From contig CAYJXJ010000042.1 in the NCBI GenBank assembly GCA_964374095.1, positions 1 through 29,587 on the forward strand: a stretch of 29,587 bases of DNA, read 5' to 3'. The notes beneath the pieces were generated by a model. It made no database searches, was not told the DNA's origin, and saw only the letters and a program-made list of their open reading frames with translations. This DNA comes from CAYJXJ01 sp964374095. GTDB taxonomy: Bacteria > Elusimicrobiota > Elusimicrobia > UBA1565 > UBA9628. Shown here piece by piece: positions 1-7,091 of this stretch (position 1 is its first letter; the number at the start of each line of letters is the position of its first letter). The translations under genes and the position numbers were made by a program.

Positions 1-246
1 GCTTCGAAGGGAGAGGGCGTGCCGCCCCACGATATCCCCTCCCCGCGACACGTCCACACGCTCCGGGCCCAGGTCTTGCCGAGAACCGGCCGGAGAACGG
101 ATGAGCTGCAGATCTCGCTGGTAGGCCAACGAAACCGGGAAACCGACCTCGACGCGCCTACAGCGCCAGCTTGGTTGCTCTCGACGTGCATGGAATACCT
201 CCGTCTTCCCTGGAACTGGGACCCAGCATATCACTTCAGATTTCAT
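1..246 (-). CDS. 5' part of an unidentified protein, possibly PilZ-like (runs off the left edge)
   Basis: An open frame of 82 codons begins at an ATG (246-244) on the minus strand and continues past the window edge without a stop. Codons become strongly G/C-ending after about residue 25, as in the neighbouring genes, and the translation reads like a protein. A stretch RRVEVGFPVSLAY near residue 31 followed by VDVSRGGD near residue 66 resembles the arginine-rich start and the DxSxxG element of PilZ (cyclic-di-GMP binding) domains, but the exact RxxxR spacing is not present, so this is only a suggestion. No good Shine-Dalgarno site precedes the ATG; the in-frame GTG four codons later is an alternative. 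The gene lies 87 bp downstream of the last membrane protein gene and may have its own promoter. Confidence 0.4.
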   Translation of the reverse strand, partial: MKSEVICWVPVPGKTEVFHARREQPSWRCRRVEVGFPVSLAYQRDLQLIRSPAGSRQDLGPERVDVSRGGDIVGRHALSLRS

Positions 247-333
247 GATTCAAAACTATGAGCGAATTCACTGCCGCGTATACAAGTGTACCCCCCCCTT
301 GTTTTGGTCAAGGCCCAGACCGCGCCACCGCGG
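247..333 (-). promoter_or_regulatory. Short spacer with candidate promoter containing a G8 tract
   Basis: On the minus strand a TTGACC box (311-306) is followed 15 nt later by TACACT (290-285). The spacer contains eight consecutive G (C on the plus strand, 291-298). TATACG (282-277) is an alternative -10 but would leave a 23-nt spacer. CCTTG and CAAGG (297-301 and 309-313) can pair, but no T tract follows, so this is not a convincing terminator. It would drive the partial gene that starts at 246. Confidence 0.3.
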
Positions 334-1938
334 CTACGGCTGCATCCCCGGCCCGAAGACGAGCTTGAAGAGGACGCTTCTCTTCTCGGCCGGGGGAGGG
401 ACCAGGCGGCCCGCCGCCCCGAGCCGTCGCGTGGCGTGATCGTAGACTTTCAGGTCCGCCAGCGGATAGCGGTTGACGGCAACTCCGGAGTAGCTCTGGA
501 CGAGCTCGTCGCCCCGGATTTCCATGTTGGGGTGGAGGACGTTGGCGCTCAGGTCCGCGCGGCCCGTGGCCAGCCGGAGCGCGCCCCCAAGATCGTAATT
601 GCTGTCGAAGACATGCGCGCCGTGGATGTTCCGGGGCGCCCCGGTGAGCAGGATGGCCGCGGGGCCGGGGAGGCTCCGGACCTGGGGAACCAGGGCGGAA
701 AGGATTTCCTTCTGGAGGTCCCAGGCCCGGGCCCAGGACGCGGACTCGACCCAATTCGTCCAGGTGAAACCCGCCAGCAGCAGGGCCAGCGCCGGGGTCC
801 GCAGGCGGCTTGGCAAGAGGGCCACCAGCCCCGCGGTCCACATCCCTCCCACCCAAGCCCCGGCGGCGTTGACGCGGCTGAGGACGCCGTTGACGTAGGG
901 CATGTGGGAGCCGGACAGGAGGAAAGGCGCGTAGCTCCCAAGGAACCCTCCGGCCATGGCCCCGGCGAGAGCTCCCCAATCGCCTCGCCCGGGAGGGGGC
1001 TCATCCTGGCCGCGGCCGCCGAGCGCCCAGGCGGCCCATGACGCGAAGGCCGGGAGAAACAGCCATATCCAGCCCAGCTCGAGGAGGGCGTCCCGGAGCC
1101 TGACCGCGCTTAACGTCAGGGGCCACAGGGTGGTGCAGCCCAAGCCCGCGATCAGGACTTTGACGGCATTGGCGGTCTCGAAGGTCACCATGGCCGCCTT
1201 CTGATTGGTCCCGCCGGCGATCGCCGGGACCCCAACCAGCTTCCAAAGCACCAGCCCAGCGAAGACGGCCGCGTAGGGCGCCGCGCAACGCGCAAATTCC
1301 CCCGCCGACCGGCGGGGGTCCCGGCTCTCGGCCCAGGTTCGGCCGGCGCAGGCGCCCGCCAACAGCAAGGGGGTGAGCATGGGCGTGTCGAAGGTCAGGA
1401 GCCCGAGGGCATAAAGACCTAGCCCGGCGGCAAGAGCCGGCACGCGACCGGACGCCAGCCACCGTAGGTGCGCCAGCATGCTGGCCAGCATCAGGACGTG
1501 GGCCAGGTGCTGGCCGAGCAAGGCGGTCCGGAAGTGAAAACCCCCGCGGTTGGGGAAAAGCAGGGCCAACCCCGCCGCGGCCAGGGCCGGCCCGCGACGG
1601 CGCAGGAGCTTTTCGAGCAGGAGGAAGAGGAGCCAGCCTTCGGCGGCCTCCAGAAGGGCGGATAAGAGTTGCGCCACCCACGGACGGCCGGGGATGGGTT
1701 CGCTTCTCGAGACGCCGCTGAGACGGTGCGCCAAGGGCAGCAGAAGCATGTTCCCCGGCCGGTCCCAATAGATGCCGGAGTCGGCGAAGCCCCGGACGCC
1801 GTCCCAGTAGCCCGGGCCCGAGACGGTCAAAGACGCCTCGAACCAGTCGTCGAGGTGAAAGCCCGTCTTGAACAGGTGCAGGCGCAAGCCGAAAAACTCG
1901 ATGAGAAGGAGAATCAGGAACGCCCGGGAACGGCTCAC
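334..1938 (-). CDS. Multi-pass membrane protein, GT-C glycosyltransferase-like (paralogue A)
   Basis: A 534-residue protein with many hydrophobic segments separated by short loops. After the first membrane helix it carries FHLDDW (about 27-32), an acidic pair in the first external loop as expected of GT-C enzymes that use polyprenyl-phosphate sugars. YWDRP (57-61) and FPNRGGFHF (128-136) follow. The last roughly 120 residues are more polar and probably extracytoplasmic. It is clearly homologous along its whole length to the protein encoded at 3904-5538, including the MPYVNGV segment and the GPGM end. The start is GTG at 1938, overlapping the upstream TGA as GTGA, so translation is probably coupled. 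Known family behaviour suggests transfer of a sugar on the periplasmic face; the substrate cannot be told. Confidence 0.85.
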   Translation of the reverse strand: MSRSRAFLILLLIEFFGLRLHLFKTGFHLDDWFEASLTVSGPGYWDGVRGFADSGIYWDRPGNMLLLPLAHRLSGVSRSEPIPGRPWVAQLLSALLEAAEGWLLFLLLEKLLRRRGPALAAAGLALLFPNRGGFHFRTALLGQHLAHVLMLASMLAHLRWLASGRVPALAAGLGLYALGLLTFDTPMLTPLLLAGACAGRTWAESRDPRRSAGEFARCAAPYAAVFAGLVLWKLVGVPAIAGGTNQKAAMVTFETANAVKVLIAGLGCTTLWPLTLSAVRLRDALLELGWIWLFLPAFASWAAWALGGRGQDEPPPGRGDWGALAGAMAGGFLGSYAPFLLSGSHMPYVNGVLSRVNAAGAWVGGMWTAGLVALLPSRLRTPALALLLAGFTWTNWVESASWARAWDLQKEILSALVPQVRSLPGPAAILLTGAPRNIHGAHVFDSNYDLGGALRLATGRADLSANVLHPNMEIRGDELVQSYSGVAVNRYPLADLKVYDHATRRLGAAGRLVPPPAEKRSVLFKLVFGPGMQP

Positions 1939-3902
1939 AGTTTCACCGCCGCTCGGACCTCGCCGATCCGGGGCCAGGCCCCCGTCTCGGCGCGCTCGAG
2001 GACCTCGAACCGCGCTTCAGCCGGGCCGGCGGGAAGCGGCGCGGGCAGGCGCAGGAGGTAGGTCTCCTCGACGGCCGTGCCTTTCTTCCAGGTAGACGCC
2101 GGGATGAGATCATTGAACAGAGGCCAGACCAGCCGCGCCGAGCCGGGGTCTTGCGGTTGTTCCCGGTAGACGGGCTTGAACAGGAGCTTGCCGGAACGGT
2201 CGTAGATTCGAAAGATGAGCGCGAAGTCGCGCTGGGCCGCCCCGCTCCAATGGAGCCTCAGGCGCAGCAGGCCGCGCTCGATCTCGGCAGCGGCCGAATG
2301 CAGGGCCGGCCCGCCCGGGATCGCGGAGAGCGGCGGACCGGGGGGAGCGACACGGCGGCTTGACTCAAGCCAGACCGGGATCCAGAGGCGCGGCTCGGCG
2401 GAGCAGCCGGGCCTTGGATCGAGAGCCAGTCGCAGGGAACGCGAGTTAGGCAGGTCGAGGTTCAAGGCTCTCGCGCAGCTCAGAGCCCCGTGCGGACCAT
2501 AGACGATGACTCGGGCGGAGGCGAGGGGAGTCCACCACAGGTGGGACTCATCGAAGATCTCGGGATAGTTTCCCGAGAACAGGCCGGTGCGCGTGGGCGT
2601 GAGGGTCACCGCTCCGGCCCGCGGTTCGTGGCCGGTGCGGTGGGCGAAGGCGACAAGGTGTTCGCTGGTCAGGGCGAAGGCCGGGGCAGCGGCGACGCGC
2701 CGGGGCGCGCCGTGCAGGAAGAGGCTCTCGGGAGAGGCTCCCAGGAGCGCCGGGGCCCGCGCCGCGAACCGGTCCAAGAGCTCCCACGAGGTTTTCCAGG
2801 ACCAGCCCTGCCCCAGGGCGAGGGCCGAGGAGACCCCGAAGAAAATGAATCCCGCGGCCGCCAGCGCGCCCGCGGCCGAGGGGCGGCGCGCCAGGAGCCG
2901 CACGACGCCGGCGTGGAGCAGCAGAAGCAGGCCGAAACTGGGCAAGTAATGATGCCTGGGGTCGATGTGCCAGAAGAAGTTGGGGAAGTAAGCGGACAGC
3001 CACCACGCCGCGCCGAAACCGGCTAACGACTTCCCGGCCGGCTGGGCGGAGCCTCGCCATAGGCGGCATACCCCCCAGACCCACGCCGCAGCCAGGCCCG
3101 CGGCGAGGGCGAGGGTGGCCGCCGGGCCTCCCCAGAAGCTGTGAAGCGTCTCCCAGGCTGGGAGCCTTACGATTGGCGCCGCGGATGCGGCCACGGCCTC
3201 CGCGGCGCGCAGCCCGATCGTGCCCAGTCGCACGGTGGGGTTGCTCCCCGCGGGGGCCCCATGGCGCAGCGCGACATGGGTCACGCAGAGCGCGGCGGCC
3301 GCCGCGGCGAAAGCCGCCCCGCGCCGGCGCCGCTGGGCACCTTCCGCCGGGGCGCGGTTGAGGCACAACAGTATGGGGACCCACATCAGAAAAGCTTGGT
3401 CGTAGTCGAAGAGGGCGAGGGCGAAGAGGACGAGGCTCCAAAGCATGCTCCCGGAGCAGGCGGCGAGGGCCGACGCCAGGATGAATGTCGTGGAAAGCAG
3501 GTTCATGGCGATGGCGGAGGTCCAAAAATGGGTCTCGCCGTGGTTGGGGAACACGAGGAAAAGACCCGAGACCAGCAGCGCCCCGCCCGCGCCGGTTCCG
3601 AGCCGAAGGGCGAGCGACCAAGCCAGGCAGGCATTGGCGGCGTCCAGCGCCAGGCCGAAAAGATGAAGGGCCGTCGGGGATGGACCCAGAACCTTGTAGA
3701 GAAGCCAGGTGTAGAGGATGTGGAGGTTGCGGCCGGGGACGTAGAGCCAAAACTGCTTCCAGAATTGAGCCGCGTCGGCGTGGGCCAGGGCCCGATGGAA
3801 GCCGTGGTCGTCGAGGTGGAGCCCGGCCCAAGGGGCGTGCTGGAAGACGGCCAGGGCCAGGATCACCAACAGCGCGGCGGGCCACCTCGGCCGACGCCGC
3901 AT
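1935..3902 (-). CDS. Multi-pass membrane protein with C-terminal soluble region, GT-C-like (divergent member of the trio)
   Basis: A 655-residue protein. The first 385 or so residues are mostly membrane helices; the remaining roughly 270 are polar. It has LHLDDH (28-33) after the first helix and FPNHGETHF (118-126), the same two landmarks as its two neighbours, but is otherwise divergent and longer. The acidic pair is compatible with a GT-C catalytic loop. The C-terminal part reads like a beta-rich periplasmic domain and could bind acceptor glycan; that is inference. ATG at 3902 lies one base beyond the stop of the upstream gene (3904-3906), and its TGA overlaps the next gene as GTGA. It probably belongs to one transcript with the genes on both sides. 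Confidence 0.85.
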   Translation of the reverse strand: MRRRPRWPAALLVILALAVFQHAPWAGLHLDDHGFHRALAHADAAQFWKQFWLYVPGRNLHILYTWLLYKVLGPSPTALHLFGLALDAANACLAWSLALRLGTGAGGALLVSGLFLVFPNHGETHFWTSAIAMNLLSTTFILASALAACSGSMLWSLVLFALALFDYDQAFLMWVPILLCLNRAPAEGAQRRRRGAAFAAAAAALCVTHVALRHGAPAGSNPTVRLGTIGLRAAEAVAASAAPIVRLPAWETLHSFWGGPAATLALAAGLAAAWVWGVCRLWRGSAQPAGKSLAGFGAAWWLSAYFPNFFWHIDPRHHYLPSFGLLLLLHAGVVRLLARRPSAAGALAAAGFIFFGVSSALALGQGWSWKTSWELLDRFAARAPALLGASPESLFLHGAPRRVAAAPAFALTSEHLVAFAHRTGHEPRAGAVTLTPTRTGLFSGNYPEIFDESHLWWTPLASARVIVYGPHGALSCARALNLDLPNSRSLRLALDPRPGCSAEPRLWIPVWLESSRRVAPPGPPLSAIPGGPALHSAAAEIERGLLRLRLHWSGAAQRDFALIFRIYDRSGKLLFKPVYREQPQDPGSARLVWPLFNDLIPASTWKKGTAVEETYLLRLPAPLPAGPAEARFEVLERAETGAWPRIGEVRAAVKL

Positions 3903-3903
3903 C

Positions 3904-5538
3904 CTAGGGCTCCATACCGGGCCCTAGGAACAGCTTGAAGAGGAGGCTGCGACTTACCGGTGGTAAGGACTTCAATCCCGTGGCCGGCCCGGAACGTCGG
4001 GCGGCGTGGTCGTAAACCCGCAGGCTTGAAAGAGGCTTCCGATACACGGTTCGGCCGAAGTAGGTTTGCACGAGCTCGCCGTCCTGAACTTGCATGCCGG
4101 CGGAAAAGACGTTGCCGGTGAGGTCCTGGCGGCCCGTCACAACCCGGAGGGCGGTGCCGAAGTCCATGTCGCTGTCGAACACGGGCGCCCCGCGGATCGT
4201 CTTGGGGACCCCGGTCAGGATGATCGTGGCCGGCCCCCGAATGACGGCGGGATCGCGGATCACCCCGGCCAGGACTTCCTTCTGCAGGCTCCAGGCCTGA
4301 CCCCAGGCCCGGGATTCGACCCAACTCGTCCAGAAAAAGGCGCTCAAAGTGAGGGCGAGCGCCGCGCGGGGAATATATCTCCCTGGGCCGGAGACCCCGG
4401 CAAAGCGGCGCTGTAGGAGACAGTAGGCTCCCGCCAGGATCATTCCGCCGGCCCACGCGCCCGTGCCGTTGAGACGGCTCATCACCCCGTTCACGTACGG
4501 CATATAGGCGGGTGAGAGGGTAAATGGGGCATAGGTCCCGATGAAGCCGCACGCGGCCCCTCCGGCCAAGGCGGCCATCCCGGCTCGTCTCTCCCGGTCC
4601 TGCCCCTCCTCGACGACGCCGATCTCCCGGGCGGCCCACCACGCCAAGACCGGAAGCCATGCCAAGAGCCAGCCGAATTCGATCCAGGCATCGGCCAGCC
4701 TCACGGCGCTCAAAGACAGGGGCCAGATCGTGGTGCATCCCAGCCCCGCCACGAAGACCTTGACGACATTCGAGACCGAGACGGATATGACGGATGCCTT
4801 TGGGTTCGCGGCGTCCGAAAATGCCTGCACGCCCGCCCACTTCCAAAGGAGCGCGGCCCCCAGGACCAACGCGAAGGGGGCCAGGCATCGACTCGCGTCG
4901 GACGCGGCGCGACGCCAGGGCTTTCCCTCCACCCGGTCGCGGGCGGCCAGGGCTCCCGCGAGGAAGGCCGGCGCCAACATGTGGCCATCGTAGGTGAACA
5001 GACCCAGGGCGTAAAGGAGCTGCCCCGCGGCCAAATGCATCGTGCGGCGCGACCCCAGCCACCGCAGTTGCAGAACGAGGCTCGCCAAGGCGGTCACGAG
5101 TCCCACATGGGTGGAGATTCCGCCGGCTCTGAAATGCGTCCCGCCGCGGTTGGGGAAGAGCAAGGCCAACGCGGCGGCCGCCAAGGCCAAGCGCCGGTTG
5201 CGGGTGAGCCCGTCGAGCAGAAGCAGGAGGAGCCACGCCTGGGCCGTCTCGAGCCCGGTCAGAAGGATTTGAGGCGCCCAGGCCCTGGGACCCAGAACAT
5301 CGGGGACCGCGCTGATGCGGTGGATCAGGGGAAACAGCAGCAGGTTGACCGGCCGGTCCCAGTAGAACTCCGTGGCTGCCAGGCCCCTGACGCCTTCCCA
5401 GTACCCCGCCCGTTGGGCGGTGTGGGAGATCTCCCACCAGTCGTCGAGGTAAAACCCCATCGACGTCATGTGAAGACGAAACGCCAGGACCTCGAATAAG
5501 AGCAGGACGAAGAAACACCGCCGCAGGGATGGAGCCAT
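3904..5538 (-). CDS. Multi-pass membrane protein, GT-C glycosyltransferase-like (paralogue B)
   Basis: A 544-residue integral membrane protein and close paralogue of the protein at 334-1938. Landmarks fall at nearly the same residues: YLDDWW (30-35), YWDRP (59-63), FPNRGGTHF (128-136), then MPYVNGVMSRLN in the second half and a polar C-terminal region ending in GPGMEP. The frame is open far upstream, but the extra residues are arginine/proline-rich antisense-like sequence overlapping the preceding gene. ATG at 5538-5536 is preferred: it overlaps the upstream stop as TGATG and starts a typical membrane helix. The two paralogues flanking a third relative point to duplication followed by specialisation, perhaps for different sugars or positions in one glycan. 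Confidence 0.87.
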   Translation of the reverse strand: MAPSLRRCFFVLLLFEVLAFRLHMTSMGFYLDDWWEISHTAQRAGYWEGVRGLAATEFYWDRPVNLLLFPLIHRISAVPDVLGPRAWAPQILLTGLETAQAWLLLLLLDGLTRNRRLALAAAALALLFPNRGGTHFRAGGISTHVGLVTALASLVLQLRWLGSRRTMHLAAGQLLYALGLFTYDGHMLAPAFLAGALAARDRVEGKPWRRAASDASRCLAPFALVLGAALLWKWAGVQAFSDAANPKASVISVSVSNVVKVFVAGLGCTTIWPLSLSAVRLADAWIEFGWLLAWLPVLAWWAAREIGVVEEGQDRERRAGMAALAGGAACGFIGTYAPFTLSPAYMPYVNGVMSRLNGTGAWAGGMILAGAYCLLQRRFAGVSGPGRYIPRAALALTLSAFFWTSWVESRAWGQAWSLQKEVLAGVIRDPAVIRGPATIILTGVPKTIRGAPVFDSDMDFGTALRVVTGRQDLTGNVFSAGMQVQDGELVQTYFGRTVYRKPLSSLRVYDHAARRSGPATGLKSLPPVSRSLLFKLFLGPGMEP

Positions 5539-7091
5539 CAGGGCTGAATGCGGTAAACCGTCGCCGTAACGCCCGGGGTCAACGGAACGTCTCCTAGAAC
5601 GGCGTTGCGGATCACGCCGCGATCGAGCCAATCCTGGATCCCGTCGTTGGCGCGGTTGAGGAACTCGGCCACATCCCCGCGGGGAACTCCCCGAACCATC
5701 ACGATGTAGCGCGCGCCCTTGTCGCGCAGCCGGATGAGGACCGCTTCGCGCGTGCGCGCGGAATAGCCTAGGTTGATGAAACGCCACTTCAGGCGCCGCA
5801 ACGCAGCCAGCGAAGAGAGGTTGTTGGCGTTGAAGCGCCGGTGCTCGATGCCGATAGCCACGATCGGCGGCGGGCCGCCGTCGGGCGGCTCGCCGTTTGC
5901 GACCGCGAGCTTCTCCAAGGCGTCGAGGAACGCCCCACGGGCCCATCCGGGGTCCCGCGTGGGAGGTCCGTTGAAGGAGAGCGGCGGACCGGCGGGCCGG
6001 CCGAAGGTCTGGGTCCCGAACACAGCCAGGGGCGCCGACAGCAGCCCCGCCGCGAGCAGTCCGGAAGCGGGCCCGCCCCAGAGGCGCGCGGCCGCCGCGC
6101 CCACGGCGACGGCAACCGCCGGCGCCGCGGGGGCCAGGTAGCGGATCTCCTTGTTGATTCCCAGGGTGCAGACGGCGGCCGGGATCAGAAACCAAGCCGC
6201 CAGCAGAGTCTCGGCCTCTCCCCATTTGAAGGGCTCGCGCCGCCGCGCGGCCGCCCACGCGAGCAGGGCGGCCGCCGAGACGATGTAGGTTCCGGAGAAG
6301 AGATCCCGTCCCACCCGCATGATATAGGCCCACCAAACCGCGGCGGAAAAGATCGACTTGGAGCCATAGTCGGCGGCCACGCTCCCGAAACTCGTGCTCC
6401 AGGTCCAACCGGCCATATACGGGAGGTTGAAGAGATACCACGTGGAGGCAACGGCCGCTCCCGTCAGGATGGCGGTTTTGGCGTGAACCCGCAGCTCGCG
6501 CCGCAGGAGCCATGCGGTTCCCAGCAGGTAGAGGGGGAAGATCACCTTGAGGAGCATGCCCAATCCCAGGATCAATCCGAGGATGAGCCCGTGGCGAGGC
6601 CCATTCTTTCGAGACCTCAGAAAAGCCAGTTGGGCCGCGGCCACGGCGCAGGTGAGCGGGGTCTCCACCAGGTAGACCCGGGAGAGGCCGTAGAGGATGG
6701 GCAAGAGCGCGGCGCTGGCCGCGGCCGCGGCGCCCGCGTCCTCGCCGTAGAGCTCCTTGCCGATCCGGTAGACCAGCCAGAGCGTGAGCGCCAGGCAGAT
6801 CTCATGGACCCAGAGGGCCGCGCGTTCTCCGGCGCCGATGACCGCGTAGATCGGAAGCGGAAGGACCGAGATGAGCGGCGGCTTGATTCGGTAGGAGCCG
6901 GCGTATTCCACCGCGAAGTCCCAGGGGCCGCGGCCCAGGGCCTCGAAGAAGCGGAAGCTGTTCTCGAGATACCAGCCGTCGTCCCAAGACGGAGGGGCCT
7001 GGTTGACCAGGATATGCCAGGCGTTGGCGGCCAGGGTCCCGCCCGTGATCGCCAAGGCCAGCGTCTTGAAAAAGGGGTCACGTCTCAACAT
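5538..7091 (-). CDS. GT39 family (ArnT/PMT-like) membrane glycosyltransferase
   Basis: A 517-residue protein with an N-terminal helix, then SWDDGWYLEN (about 35-44) containing the acidic pair of GT39 enzymes, and RIKPPLISVLPLP about 40 residues later, which matches the KPPL landmark of ArnT-type transferases. About ten further hydrophobic segments and a C-terminal periplasmic-type region follow. Such enzymes move a sugar from undecaprenyl phosphate onto lipid A, protein or a glycan on the outer face of the inner membrane. The open frame extends upstream to 7475, but ATG at 7091 fits the family start and overlaps the previous gene by only 7 bp. Donor and acceptor are unknown. Confidence 0.9.
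   Translation of the reverse strand: MLRRDPFFKTLALAITGGTLAANAWHILVNQAPPSWDDGWYLENSFRFFEALGRGPWDFAVEYAGSYRIKPPLISVLPLPIYAVIGAGERAALWVHEICLALTLWLVYRIGKELYGEDAGAAAAASAALLPILYGLSRVYLVETPLTCAVAAAQLAFLRSRKNGPRHGLILGLILGLGMLLKVIFPLYLLGTAWLLRRELRVHAKTAILTGAAVASTWYLFNLPYMAGWTWSTSFGSVAADYGSKSIFSAAVWWAYIMRVGRDLFSGTYIVSAAALLAWAAARRREPFKWGEAETLLAAWFLIPAAVCTLGINKEIRYLAPAAPAVAVAVGAAAARLWGGPASGLLAAGLLSAPLAVFGTQTFGRPAGPPLSFNGPPTRDPGWARGAFLDALEKLAVANGEPPDGGPPPIVAIGIEHRRFNANNLSSLAALRRLKWRFINLGYSARTREAVLIRLRDKGARYIVMVRGVPRGDVAEFLNRANDGIQDWLDRGVIRNAVLGDVPLTPGVTATVYRIQP

Noticed and set aside
297..313. CCTTG/CAAGG hairpin after the last membrane protein gene as an intrinsic terminator
   Set aside because: The stem is only 5 bp and is followed by G residues rather than T on the transcribed strand.
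286..3938. Long plus-strand open frames (for example 286-1041, 2490-3026, 3141-3938) opposite the membrane protein genes
   Set aside because: They are rich in Arg, Gly, Pro and Ala with no domain pattern, and lie antisense to frames with clear membrane topology and paralogy; they reflect GC-rich codon use.
5539..6513. N-terminal extension of the membrane protein at 3904-5538 (and similar extensions of frames to 7475, 11722, 23225 and 26374)
   Set aside because: The extra residues overlap upstream genes and look like out-of-frame translation; internal starts give coupled overlaps and proper N-termini.
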